A stretch of 64,000 nucleotides of DNA from JACCXM01 sp046328335 (lineage in GTDB: Bacteria; Chloroflexota; Chloroflexia; Thermomicrobiales; UBA6265): the NCBI GenBank assembly GCA_046328335.1, contig JAXLWU010000005.1, positions 124,001 through 188,000 on the forward strand. Direction: 5' to 3'. The position numbers and the translations under genes were made by a program. Below, piece by piece: positions 25,768 to 35,439 of this stretch. The notes beneath the pieces were generated by a model. The model was not told the DNA's origin, searched no databases, and was given only the letters and a program-made list of their open reading frames with translations. Each line of letters opens with the position of its first letter. Within the stretch, counting starts at the first letter, position 1.

Positions 25768-27339
25768 GTGAAACGACGCGATCTCTTGCAGGCGACGGCG
25801 GCTTTGCCCATCGCGGCCGCGGCCGACAAGGTGTCCGAGAGCGAGGCGAAGAAGAAACCGAAGCCGAAACCGAAGCGCGATTTCGCGGGGATGAACGTGA
25901 TCCTGTTCATCACCGATCAGCAGCGGAAGATCATGCACTTCCCCAAGGGCTGGGCGCGGCGCAACCTGCCGGGGGCAACCCGCCTCCAGGATCATGGATT
26001 GACGTTCGAGAACGCCTTCACCAATGCCTGCATGTGCTCGCCGGCGCGGGCCACCCTCTTCTCGGGGTATTTCCCTGCCCAGCATGGCGTGAAGTACACC
26101 CTGGAAGAGAACATGTCGCCGCCGAAGAACCCGCAGGTGGCGCTGCCGCTCGATCTGCCGAATCTGGCCACGGTGATGAAGGCCGCCGGTTACCACGTTC
26201 CTTACAAGGGCAAGTGGCACCTGAGCAAGATGCTCGGCTCCGAATGGGAGCCGGAAGATGTCAACCAGTACGGTTTCGAACGTTGGAACCCGCCGGACGC
26301 TGGCGCCAACCAGGACCTCGATCAGTTCGGCGGCGGTGATGCCAACAACGACGGCCGCTTCATGGAAGACCATGGCGATGTCGAGGATGGGCATGAAGGG
26401 GTCATCGAGTACCTGAAATCGGAAGCGGCAAAGCAGCAACCCTTCTTCATGGTCGTCTCCCTCGTCAACCCCCACGATGTCCTCTCGTACCCACGCACCT
26501 ATGAAACCGGTGGCTATGACGAAGACGATCTGGAGGGAAGGATCGGCGTCCCGGAGACGGTCAACGAGGATCTCTCCTCCAAACCGACCGCGCAGCGTGC
26601 CTTTCTGGCCCTTTCCGATGCCGGGCTCGGCGTTCTCAATACCGAACAGAAGAAACTCGATTACCTCAACTTCTACGGCAACCTGATGAAGGAATCAGAT
26701 GCCTACCTGGTGCAGATTCTCGATACGCTGGAGCACGAGAAACTGCTGCAGAACACGCTGATCATCCAGACTTCCGACCACGGCGAAATGGGATTGACTC
26801 ACGGCGGACAGCGGCAGAAGAATTTCAACTTCTACGAAGAGACCCTGCGGGTGCCGCTGACTTACTCCAATCCGCGGCTCTATCCCACCGCCGAGACCTC
26901 GGACGCGCTCGTCTCCCATGTCGACTTTCTGCCGACCATGGCGAGCCTGTTCAATGTCCCACGGGAGGCCCGCGCCGACTGGGAGGGGGTCGATTACTCC
27001 GCCATCCTGCACGATCCGAAGCGGAAAGGCGTCCAGGACTACACCGTCTTCACCTACGACGATTTCCAGGCCGGGCAGCCAAACAAGCCGTATGTGCCGG
27101 AGCCGAACCACATCGTCAGCCTGCGCGAGGACCGCTACAAACTCGCCAAGTACTATGCCCCGCTCGGGCCGGAGCCGGATCAATGGGAGATGTACGATCT
27201 CAAGCACGATCCGCTGGAAGTGCGCAACATCGCGGCGCCGGACGCGAAGCGGACGAAAACGCAGAAGCGGGAACTGGCGCGGCTGCAGGCGAAACTGGCG
27301 GATATTGAAGAGAAGCGGCTGCAACCGCTGTCGCAGTGA
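25768..27339 (+). CDS. Sulfatase, Tat-exported
   Basis: 523 residues from GTG 25768, chosen because GGAGA lies 8 bp upstream and it gives a clean Tat signal (KRRDLLQATAALPIAAA); ATG 25753 is an alternative. A Lys/Pro-rich spacer precedes the alkaline-phosphatase-fold domain. The sulfatase signature C-S-P-A-R-A-T-L-F-S-G is present, with Cys about residue 90 to be converted to formylglycine. Metal-binding motifs include ILFITDQQR at the N-terminus and QTSDHGEMGLTHGG in the C-terminal half; GKWHL is the second sulfatase signature region. Substrate unknown; exported sulfatases often desulfate polysaccharides. No formylglycine-generating enzyme is in the window. Confidence 0.9.
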   Translation: MKRRDLLQATAALPIAAAADKVSESEAKKKPKPKPKRDFAGMNVILFITDQQRKIMHFPKGWARRNLPGATRLQDHGLTFENAFTNACMCSPARATLFSGYFPAQHGVKYTLEENMSPPKNPQVALPLDLPNLATVMKAAGYHVPYKGKWHLSKMLGSEWEPEDVNQYGFERWNPPDAGANQDLDQFGGGDANNDGRFMEDHGDVEDGHEGVIEYLKSEAAKQQPFFMVVSLVNPHDVLSYPRTYETGGYDEDDLEGRIGVPETVNEDLSSKPTAQRAFLALSDAGLGVLNTEQKKLDYLNFYGNLMKESDAYLVQILDTLEHEKLLQNTLIIQTSDHGEMGLTHGGQRQKNFNFYEETLRVPLTYSNPRLYPTAETSDALVSHVDFLPTMASLFNVPREARADWEGVDYSAILHDPKRKGVQDYTVFTYDDFQAGQPNKPYVPEPNHIVSLREDRYKLAKYYAPLGPEPDQWEMYDLKHDPLEVRNIAAPDAKRTKTQKRELARLQAKLADIEEKRLQPLSQ

Positions 27340-27411
27340 GGCACCGTTTCCCCGCGTGTTAGGATGAGCCCCAACCAGCTCTGACACGATCATTCGACAG
27401 GAGATGCGGTG

Positions 27412-28839
27412 ATGGATGGATGGCGGACTGACCCGATCGCCCGCTTTCTCGACGCGCTACAGACCCGGCGGACCGCGCTGGGGGGAACGGTTGGCGGCTT
27501 GCTGGTGCTGGCGGATGCCGCCCGATCCGAGTTGGTGGACGCGGGCAAGAAACGCAAGAAGCGGAAGAAGCGCTGTGGGAAGAAGAAGACGCGGTGCAAG
27601 GGCGTCTGTGTCAACACCAACAAGGACCCGCTGAACTGCGGCGGCTGCGGTCAGAAATGCGACCCGAACGAGCAGTGTCGCAACGGCGTCTGCGGTTGTG
27701 ACGTCTGCGATAACGCGCGGGAGTGTCCGTACCAGTCCGTCCAGGCCGCGATCGACGCCGCGAACGCCGGCGCCACGATTACGATCTGCAAGGGTTCCTT
27801 CGATGGGGCGATCGTTGTCAGCAAGAACCTGACGCTGGTCGGCAATGGCGCGGATGACACCGAACTGGACGGCAACGGCGAAGGCTCGACCGTGACGATT
27901 GCCGAAGGAGTGACCGCCACCATCAGTGGCGTCACCATTTCCGGCGGGACCGGCACGCTGGTTCCCGCCGAGGGATTCATCGAGGGCGGCGGCATTCTCA
28001 ACCGGGGAACCCTCGCCGTGCTCGACTCGGTGATCACGGACAACGAGGCGGAACGTGGCGGTGGCATCCTCAATCTGGATGAGCGCGATCTCATCCTGGA
28101 CAACACCGTCGTCAAGAACAACAAGGTCGCCACGGACAAACCGGCAGGAACCTTCGGAGGCGGTATCCTCAACCTTTTCGGCGGTCATCTGACCGTCCAG
28201 AACGGGAGCGCGATCGAGAACAACAAGGGCGGAAACTCGGCAGGGATTCACAACAACGGCACCCTGGTGATGAGCGACAGCACCGTCGAGAACAACGATG
28301 CCGAGTTCGACGGAGCGGGGATCATCAATGACGAGGGCGAGGCGACGCTGAACAACAGCATCGTTCGCGGCAACACGACGAAGCAGGGCCGGGGCGGCGG
28401 CATTCTCAATCTGGGCTTCACGCTCATCATCGAGAACGGCAGCCAGATCACCGACAACACGGCCGCCACCAGCGGCGGCGGCATCTTCAACCAGGGAATC
28501 GGCATCCTGCAGGTCACCGACTCCGCAATCACCGAGAACACGGCGAGCGAGGATGGCGGCGGGCTCTTCAACATCAGCGGCAATGTGACGCTGACGCGGG
28601 CGACGGTGAGCGACAACGCGGCCGGTTCGCGCGGCGGCGGGGCGTTCAACTCCGGGCCGGTGCTGCCGCATGCCCCGGCATCACTGACCCTCGAGAACAG
28701 CGTCATCGAGGAGAACCGGGCCGATCTCGGTGGCGGCATTCTGGACGAGAACGAGGGCGTCGTCACCCTCGATACCCAGAGCCGGGTGGTCGACAACATT
28801 CCGGACAATTGCATCGGCACCGGCGCCTGCAACCCGTAG
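27412..28839 (+). CDS. Right-handed beta-helix protein with Tat-like leader
   Basis: 475 residues from ATG 27412 (AGGAGA upstream; GTG 27409 is also possible). The N-terminus MDGWRTDPIARFLDALQTRR is a variant of the shared leader; a very basic tract (KKRKKRKKRCGKKK) and a short Cys module (CVNTNKDPLNCGGCGQKC) follow. From about residue 110 the protein is a run of beta-helix turns with GGGILN/GGGIFN and AxxNN-type motifs (VITDNEAERGGGILN, ITDNTAATSGGGIFN), like polymorphic-membrane-protein or pectate-lyase-like folds. It could be a surface adhesin or polysaccharide-binding protein. The Cys unit ties it to the other leader-family genes. Confidence 0.85.
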   Translation: MDGWRTDPIARFLDALQTRRTALGGTVGGLLVLADAARSELVDAGKKRKKRKKRCGKKKTRCKGVCVNTNKDPLNCGGCGQKCDPNEQCRNGVCGCDVCDNARECPYQSVQAAIDAANAGATITICKGSFDGAIVVSKNLTLVGNGADDTELDGNGEGSTVTIAEGVTATISGVTISGGTGTLVPAEGFIEGGGILNRGTLAVLDSVITDNEAERGGGILNLDERDLILDNTVVKNNKVATDKPAGTFGGGILNLFGGHLTVQNGSAIENNKGGNSAGIHNNGTLVMSDSTVENNDAEFDGAGIINDEGEATLNNSIVRGNTTKQGRGGGILNLGFTLIIENGSQITDNTAATSGGGIFNQGIGILQVTDSAITENTASEDGGGLFNISGNVTLTRATVSDNAAGSRGGGAFNSGPVLPHAPASLTLENSVIEENRADLGGGILDENEGVVTLDTQSRVVDNIPDNCIGTGACNP

Positions 28840-28925
28840 GACGCGAGTCGCGCGGCGGTGTCCCGTCTTCGCCTGCCGAGACCGGAGCATCGTCTGTTTG
28901 AGGCAGGGGCGACGCAAGCGTCGCA

Positions 28926-30473
28926 CCTGGACTTTGGCTCTTTTCCTGGCGGGACGAGGCGCGGGACGGCGTCAGGTGTGGCTGGCCGTGAGGGTGGCAT
29001 TGGTTTTGAGCCCCACCCAGTCGGCCATTTTGCCCCAGTCGTCCCCGGTTCGGGAGCAAACCCGGTGAAATCCCGTTTCGCCGTTCTTCTGGCGCAGCTC
29101 AGCAGCAACCGGGCGAGCGACCAGCGGCCGCTGCCGCCCCACCACCGTCCCGGGCGGACACCGGTCCCGGTCCCAGCCCCAGGCGCGCACCCTGCCAGGA
29201 CCAGGGATGGCGTAGACCCAGGCCGCCCATTGCACGGTGAGCACGGCGGCCACGGGACCTTAACGCCTGCGCTCGCCGAGGCCGGGAAGGTGGTTTTCAA
29301 CTCGTGGGCGACCTCCAGTTCCCAGCGTTGCCAGGGCCAGGCCAGCAGGTCGGCGCGGGCCAGGGCAGCGTCCAGTCCCCGTCCCATCGGCCACGGCCGA
29401 GACACCGAAAGAAGCGGGCCACCTGCTTGCGCTTGCCGCGCGCGGGATCGCTGCCCTTGACCACCAGCAGGAAGAGCGGTTGGCCGGGTGCCCCGTGCAC
29501 CAGCAGGGGGCCGGCGACGAACCGGGATCGGATCTTGCTGCCCTGCACGGTCAGGTGACCCGCCGCCAGCCGTGCGCAGCGCCAAGACGGCGTCGGGGCG
29601 GGCTGCCGCTCGCCATAGCGGCGGGCCGGCCCGTGGCGCCGGGAGCGGGAGCCAAGCGCCCGGTTCTTCGCGCAGCGGGGGCCAGCACCGTGACCCGGTC
29701 CGGCAGCGCTGCCCACAGCGATGCGTGCTGTAGGCGCCGTCGCCGAGAGCGAGGACCCGCCGCGTGGTCCGTCCCGCCCCATCCGGCCACCCGCCGCCAC
29801 CGCAACGCCGCCACTCCCGCTTCCCATTCTTTTCGCGGCGGGTGATCCGGCACGGGGACCGCCTTTGGGGGAAAGGCCGGCACGAAGGGAAGCGGCACCG
29901 CCCGGCTGTACCCGGTCGGCGAGGGAGCGGCAGCCAGCCAGGTGCACGGTAGTGCTGGGCGCGGTGCAGCCCCGGACGGAAGATGGCGTCCCCAGGTGGC
30001 GCAGCCAGGTCGTCCCCGGCATGGTGCGGCTGTGCCGCGCGATCTGGTGGCGTCCACCCCTACCAGATAGGGATCGGTCGTGGTGCACTCAGGTCCAGCG
30101 TCTGCCCAAGCACGCAGGTGGTCGTACTGGTCGTAGTCGATCCGCCCCCGGCTGAAGAGGCGGTGCCAGGCCGTCCAGTCCACCGCCCCCCATCCCCAGG
30201 ACCAGCAGCACCCCGGTCACCGTGTGCCGACCAAAGGCGCTCAGCCAGCCCAGCACCAAGGCCACACTGATGCGCGCCCTGGCGGAACGCGGGACGACTC
30301 GCGGCGAGCAACGCCCACAGTTCCGGCAGCAGGGGACGGGCGGCGGTGGCGGACGGGGTAGACTCGACCATTGGGGGTGGCCTTGCGGGTTAAGCCCGCG
30401 CGACACAACCACCGTCCAGCCTACCAACGCCCACCCCATCTCCAAGCCCCGCGCGAAAGGGCCAAAGTCCAGG
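28926..30473 (-). mobile_element. Decayed insertion sequence with hairpin-tipped ends
   Basis: Terminal inverted repeats CCTGGACTTTGGCTCTTTT (28926-28944) and its counterpart GAAAGGGCCAAAGTCCAGG (30455-30473) bound a dead transposase gene. Outside both ends lies a GGGCGAC..GTCGC palindrome (28908-28925 and about 30474-30490), making mirror-image hairpin tips. No target-site duplication could be verified by eye. Confidence 0.7.
28972..30371 (-). pseudogene. Multiply frameshifted DDE transposase (IS4/IS701-like)
   Basis: Minus-strand pieces in different frames read in order as one transposase. MVESTPSATAARPLLPELWA (start ATG 30371) is followed by DWTAWHRLFSRGRIDYDQYD, YLVGVDATRS (first catalytic Asp region), GYSRAVPLPFVPAFPPKAVP, HLTVQGSKIRSRFVAGPLLV, PLFLLVVKGSDPARGKRKQV, PWQRWELEVAHELKTTF (catalytic Glu region) and finally VLTVQWAAWVYA. 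At least four frame changes occur, so no active enzyme is made. The closest relatives I recall are IS701/IS4-type transposases common in Chloroflexota; the exact family needs a search. Confidence 0.75.
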
Positions 30474-30579
30474 GGCGACGCGCTGCGTGTCGCCCGCCAT
30501 CCTGACTGCAAGACTGGGAGCCAGACGGCAGAGGCAATCGACAGGCGGAATCCTGATCACGACTTCCTCGCAGCGAAAA

Positions 30580-30620
30580 GCCCCTCTCCCGCCTGGCGGG
30601 AGAGGGGTTAGGGTGAGGGC
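30580..30620. repeat. CCCCTCTCCC hairpin repeat downstream of the membrane-protein gene
   Basis: CCCCTCTCCCGC-CTG-GCGGGAGAGGGG (30581-30607) is a perfect 12-bp stem, followed by TTAGGGTGAGGG. This is a single unit of the CCCCTCACCC family seen as inverted pairs at 43004 and 48067. It may also terminate the minus-strand gene ending at 30664. Confidence 0.6.
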
Positions 30621-30663
30621 TGGCCCCACGGAGCTGTGGCATCGATCATCCGCAATCAGCGCA

Positions 30664-31899
30664 TCAACCGCTCCCGAGTTGCTTCCCCGCTTTGTTCGCC
30701 AGGTAGAAGAACGAACTCACGCCGAGGAGCGCGATGAACGAGTTCTCCAGCGCGGGAAACTCGAACCGGGCCGGCAGGGTATCGGTCGCGGGGTGATAGG
30801 CCATCCGCGCGAAGGTCGCGGCGTAGGCGAGCACGCTGATGATCGTGAACAGGAAGAGTTGGATCTTGCCGATATCGAGGGTGTGACCCGCGTCGATGCC
30901 CTCGTTGCGGAACATGTCCGTCCAGCGCGCCTGGGTCTGGCTGGCGTTCGTGGCGAGCACGCGTTGGGAATCGAGATCACCCTGCCGGATCTCCTGCAGC
31001 CGCGCGTCCGCCTCACCGGAACCGAGGGTGATCCCGGTCTGCTGCCCTTTGATGAAATTCGAACCGACCAGCGCCGTGGCGCTGATGCCCATCAGGATCC
31101 ACAGTTCCATCGGCACGTGAATGCCCATCGGGTCGGTGTCGTGGCGGTGAATGTTCCAGGCGACGGCGGCGATGATGGCGGAGGTGGTCAGAATCGTCCA
31201 GAGCACGAGTTGCAACCGGGAGAGACTCTGTTTGTTGCGCTCGTCGATCAGCAGTGATTTCCAGGTGCCGGTGAGGGCGCGCCCGACCCCAAGGGTGAAC
31301 GCGGTCAGGATCACGATCATGGTGAACCAGGTAAGTTGCCAGTTACTCGGCTCATCTGTGCTCGCGGCGCCCGCGGCCGGTGCGCTGATCATCCAGAGAA
31401 TCCAGAGCGCGGCCGCGACGAACGCGCCGAGGACCAGACCCTTTTCCAGCATCCCCCATTGCGGTTCCGGTTCCGCGAAGAGCGGCAACGGTTTCGATAC
31501 CCCGCCGCCCGGTCCCGGGGTGACCACCGTCACCCGGTGCTCGCCCGGTTTACTCAAGTATGCCGGGGTCAGCGTCGCGCTGAGGGAGGTCGCGGAGAGC
31601 ACCCCGGTCGGCAGGTCGCGGCCGTCGAGGCGGATGCGCGACTCGGCGACGAACTGATCCCCGCTCACAGTGAGTGCGACCTCGTCGGCGATCCGCACGT
31701 CCGAGAGTTGCACCACGTTCGTCGCGACTTGCGCCGCTGCGCGGGACGCGATGACGACGTTGATCGAGGTGAGGACCGGCCGCGGCAATCGAACGTCCGC
31801 CGCTGATCCGGCGCCATTCGCGCCGGTGATCAGCCCGCTCTCCGCGGTTGCGCCGTTGTCGGTGTGATTGGGAGCCTCTTGAACGGCCTGGGGACTCAT
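30664..31899 (-). CDS. Polytopic membrane protein with N-terminal IPT/TIG-like domain
   Basis: 411 residues from ATG 31899 (GAAGGGAT upstream). Residues about 40-145 are beta-rich (VVQLSDVRIADEVALTVSGD, PGEHRVTVVTPGPGG), resembling an IPT/TIG immunoglobulin-like fold. About six hydrophobic segments follow (GLVLGAFVAAALWILWMI, WFTMIVILTAFTLGVG, LQLVLWTILTTSAIIAAVAW, ELWILMGISATALVG, IQLFLFTIISVLAYAATF, SFIALLGVSSFFYLA). A charged loop separates TM4 and TM5. It follows the patatin gene by 63 bp on the same strand, so the two are probably an operon. No known family name; a partner or target of the lipase at the membrane is a reasonable guess only. Confidence 0.7.
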   Translation of the reverse strand: MSPQAVQEAPNHTDNGATAESGLITGANGAGSAADVRLPRPVLTSINVVIASRAAAQVATNVVQLSDVRIADEVALTVSGDQFVAESRIRLDGRDLPTGVLSATSLSATLTPAYLSKPGEHRVTVVTPGPGGGVSKPLPLFAEPEPQWGMLEKGLVLGAFVAAALWILWMISAPAAGAASTDEPSNWQLTWFTMIVILTAFTLGVGRALTGTWKSLLIDERNKQSLSRLQLVLWTILTTSAIIAAVAWNIHRHDTDPMGIHVPMELWILMGISATALVGSNFIKGQQTGITLGSGEADARLQEIRQGDLDSQRVLATNASQTQARWTDMFRNEGIDAGHTLDIGKIQLFLFTIISVLAYAATFARMAYHPATDTLPARFEFPALENSFIALLGVSSFFYLANKAGKQLGSG

Positions 31900-31962
31900 G
31901 GCAGATCCCTTCTGGTCGATGCGATAGCGAGTTGGTAAGAAGGGTGTAGCGTCGGCGCTGAC

Positions 31963-32991
31963 CTACCGTGCCGCGGCGCCGGTAAGCGCCGGGGTCCGCA
32001 GCGCGGTGGCGCGGGCAGCAACGAGTTGGCCGCAGAGCCTCTCCAGTTCTTCACTCTGCCGCGTGATGATCGCTTCCCCGTGGAGGCGCAGGGCACGCAG
32101 GTTGAGCGCGCTGACGTCGTCCATGTCGTCGCTCCCCTGGTCGAGCACGGTCTGAAACCGGTAGTAGCGCGGCTCGCCATGCTTGCAGGGCAGCAACTCG
32201 CGCAACTGGTAGTCGACGGTACTGCTCACGCCATCGAAGACGACGCTGAGGATCGAGCGCGCCCAGCCGAGCAAGCCCCAGCCGACGGCTTCGTCGAACG
32301 GGAGGCGCCGCGTGAGCGAGCCGGTGCCAAGCGAGACCACCAGGACATCGTGCGCGTCGGGGAAGAGCCGTCTCGCCTCGACGTAGGCGCAGAGTGCCGG
32401 GTTGTTGGCGTAGACCCCGCCATCGATCAGCGCGTAGTAATCCCGCTCCCCCTGCACCGGGACCTGCAAGGGCTGGAAATAGGTCGGCGCGGCCGAGGTG
32501 GCGCGGGCGATCTGCTTCATCGGGGGGTTCCAATCGCCCCCTTTCTTCTCGGCGTGGCTTCGTTTGAAGAACCAGGGGATGCGGCGCTCGATCTCGTAGC
32601 AACTGATGAGGACATCAACGAGGGCAGCATTGAGCCGGGTATCGCCGAAGTAGCGCTCCAGCAGCGCCTCCAGGGGACGGGTGTCGTATTTCTCCTCGAG
32701 CGTCGATTCGATGGTTTGCAGGCGGCGCCAGATGGAGCGGGAAAAGATGAGGTGGCCTTCTTCCTCGTAGAGGGCGAGGAGGTCGTCGGCGCGGTAGGCC
32801 GGTGTTCCATCCGGACCCGGTTTGACCAGACCCAGCGCGAGAACGCCGCCGGTCGAGGTGCCGGCGATGAGGTCGAACAGATCGGCGATGGCGGATCCGG
32901 TGCGCCGTTCGATCTCCGCCAGCACGAGCGCGGGGATGATGCCGCGGATGCCGCCGCCGTCGATGGCCAGGACCGTGATCGGTGGGGACAT
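31963..32991 (-). CDS. Patatin-like phospholipase
   Basis: 342 residues from ATG 32991, with GGAG 8 bp upstream. The patatin catalytic elements are intact: oxyanion loop DGGGIRG, nucleophile elbow GTSTGG (Ser about residue 46) and the catalytic Asp in ALIDGGVYANNPA. Other family features: YEEEGHLIFSRSIWRR and PTYFQPL. It has no signal peptide, so it acts in the cytosol, on membrane lipids. Bacterial patatins include housekeeping lipases, secreted effectors and defence effectors (for example CapV of CBASS). No nucleotide cyclase is nearby, so a CBASS role is not supported. Cotranscribed with the membrane protein downstream. Confidence 0.9.
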   Translation of the reverse strand: MSPPITVLAIDGGGIRGIIPALVLAEIERRTGSAIADLFDLIAGTSTGGVLALGLVKPGPDGTPAYRADDLLALYEEEGHLIFSRSIWRRLQTIESTLEEKYDTRPLEALLERYFGDTRLNAALVDVLISCYEIERRIPWFFKRSHAEKKGGDWNPPMKQIARATSAAPTYFQPLQVPVQGERDYYALIDGGVYANNPALCAYVEARRLFPDAHDVLVVSLGTGSLTRRLPFDEAVGWGLLGWARSILSVVFDGVSSTVDYQLRELLPCKHGEPRYYRFQTVLDQGSDDMDDVSALNLRALRLHGEAIITRQSEELERLCGQLVAARATALRTPALTGAAAR

Positions 32992-33473
32992 GATGGTTTC
33001 TCCCGGTGACGAGAGGCTGATGGACGAGGGCATGCGCGGGACGTCCCGAACCCGGCACGGCACCCATCGTAGGTCCGTTCATCACCGTCGCCAACGGTAG
33101 AAACTACGCATCCATCATCGTTCCCGCGGCCAGTTCTCGCGCTTCAGGAGGACATCGCTATCGTCGGAGTTTGGGCTGCGTGGGAGGTGAAGAATGCCCA
33201 ATGGGGATCGAACTGGCGACGCCAGCGCGCCGAATACACCACCACATGACGAGTGTCACGCTGACGGAGAAAGCATCTCGACGGATTCTCATCAGATCTT
33301 CTCAAGACGCGAGATGTTTCGCCCGCGGGCTCAACATGACACATGAATGTGGTGGCAGTCTTGATCGATTGTCGGCAGTGACGTGGTGTACCAAGAGAAC
33401 ATCACATCGACAGGATCCGCGGGCCCGCGGTGACGTTCAATATCGGGACGAAACAATCAGGGCCGGATGGTGG
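32992..33473. other. Gene-free stretch of about 480 bp
   Basis: Upstream of the patatin gene and downstream of treZ, both minus strand. No frame has a convincing start and composition. A 14-bp perfect palindrome CCGCGGGCCCGCGG lies at 33417-33430, about 45 bp past the treZ stop, and could form a 3' hairpin. The patatin promoter should be within the first 200 bp. Confidence 0.4.
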
Positions 33474-35347
33474 TCAGATGCTCTGGACAGGTTCTCCCTT
33501 GAACAGCAGGAGCACGGCATGAGGCGGCAGAACCAGATCGATTGCGCCGTCGGACGCCAACTGGTCTCCAAGTAATTCACTGTTACGGGATTCTCGTATC
33601 CCACCGGAACCGAGGCAAACGTGCCAGGTTCCAGCGGGAAGCGGTAGGGACACGCGCGTCCTGGCGTTTCCAAACGCGAGCATGACCGCCGCTTCCTCGC
33701 CCTCGCGCCCGGCGTGCCGCAGCAGCACACGCTCGTGGTCCCAGGCCGTGACCGTGTTCGCGGCCTCGGGATCGCGCAGCACCGGGAGTTCCCGGCGCAG
33801 ACGGAGGAGATCGCGGTACCAAGCGAAGAGCGGCGCGTGGGCATCGTCTCGATACCGCTCCAGGGCGAGGATCGAGCGGGTCAACGTCTCCGGCGCGGCG
33901 GGGTCGGGCGCGGCATCGTCCCAATTAAAACCGCCGAACGCCTCGCGACGCCCCTTGCGGACGGCCTCGATCAGGTCGGGATCGCCATGATCGACGACGA
34001 AGAGGAACGGGTTCGTCTCCCCATACTCTTCCCCCATGAACAGGAGCGGCACAAAGGGGGAAAGGATCACCGCGGCCGCGGCCAGTTTCTGCTGCTCCGG
34101 CGAGATGCGGTGTCCGAGGCGCTCGCCGCCGGGGCGGTTGCCGACCTGATCGTGGTTCTGGTTGAAGACGATGAACTGGCTGCGCCGCGCGGGCGACGGG
34201 GAGCGTCCGAAGCGGCGCTGGCGGCGGGTGGCGTACTCCCCGGTGTAGACGAAGGCCTGCCGCATCGCTTTGGCCATGTGCGCGAAGTCGCCGAAGTCGG
34301 CGGCATAGGCGCTTTCCTCGCCGATGAGTTGCGCTTCGAGCGCGTGGCAGAAATCATCGGCCCACTGGGCATCGAGGGCGTAGCCGCCGATATCGCGCGG
34401 GAGGATGAGTTTGGGATCGTTGAGATCGCTCTCGGCGACGAAATGCACCGTGCGCCCCAGGTGCGCCGCGCGGGAATGTACCGCCGCGGCCAGTTCCGCC
34501 AGAAAGGGCTGCGCTCGGGGATCGTAGATCTCGTGCACGGCGTCGAGGCGAAAACCGTCGATGCGGTACTCCTCCAGCCACATCAGGGCGTTGTCGATGA
34601 AGAAGGCGCGGACCTCGTCGCTGTGGGGACCATCGAAGTTGATGGCGTCGCCCCAGGGGGTGCGGTAATGGCTCGTCTGATAGGGACCGAAACGGTGGAA
34701 GACGCTCCCCTCCGGGCCGAAGTGGTTGTAGACCACATCGAGGATGACCGTCAGACCGGCGGCATGGCTGGCGTCGACCAGACGGCGCAGCCCGTTCGGA
34801 CCACCGTAGGAGTGCTGCGCGGCGTAGGGGAAGACGCCGTCGTATCCCCAGTTGCGCGCGCCAGGGAACTGCGCGATCGGCATGATCTCGATGGTTGTGA
34901 CCCCGAGATCACGCAGATAGGGCAGATGGGGAATGACCGCTTCGAACGTGCCCTCCGGAGTGAAGGAACCGACGTGCAACTCGTAAATGACGGCATCGCG
35001 CAGCAAGGGAACATGCCAGTCATCGACCGCCGAGCGAAGTCGCAAGGATCGACCACCGCCGACGGGCCGTGCACGCCTTCCGGTTGCGAGCGCGAGGCGG
35101 GATCGGCCAGCAGATCGCCATCATCCAGCCGAAGGTGATAGCGCGTTCCCGCTTTCGCGCCTGGCAGATACCCGGAGTAGTACCCGCGATGCTCCGCCGC
35201 GAGCGCCGCTTCCTGGTGCGAGCCGGCATCCTCGGTGTAGACGACGGTGACCGCGTCGGCATTGGGCGCCCAGACCCGTGCCTGTACGCCGTCGGCCAGG
35301 ACCTCGACCCCGACCGCTCGTCTTCGTGCTCCGGTTCGCTCCGACAT
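33474..35347 (-). pseudogene. treZ: Malto-oligosyltrehalose trehalohydrolase, frameshifted
   Basis: The first frame (ATG 35347) gives the N-terminal beta-sandwich: GVEVLADGVQARVWAPNADA, GYYSGYLPGAKAGTRYHLRL and ending in PSAVVDPCDFA. A one-base shift near 35035 moves the rest into another frame: VDDWHVPLLRDAVIYELHVG and the complete GH13 barrel with nucleophile Asp in IDGFRLDAVHEI, acid/base Glu in HFVAESDLNDP and Asp in NQNHDQVGN. TreZ releases trehalose from maltooligosyl-trehalose. All catalytic residues are intact, so either the break is recent, the barrel half is made from an internal start, or there is a sequence error. treY is not in the window. Confidence 0.85.
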
Positions 35348-35439
35348 GGTCCGTGATCCTCATCGCGATACACGAGCGGCCCGGCAGCCGTTGTCGGTGC
35401 CGGCTGCCGGGCAAAACGGACGTGTGCTGACGAGGAGTG

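Noticed and set aside
31963..32991. CBASS effector (CapV)
   Set aside because: The patatin lacks an adjacent CD-NTase, ubiquitin-like or HORMA/TRIP13 genes; only a membrane protein accompanies it.
33144..33575. Small genes in the gap between patatin and treZ
   Set aside because: Frames on both strands are short, lack ribosome binding sites and overlap each other; composition does not look coding.
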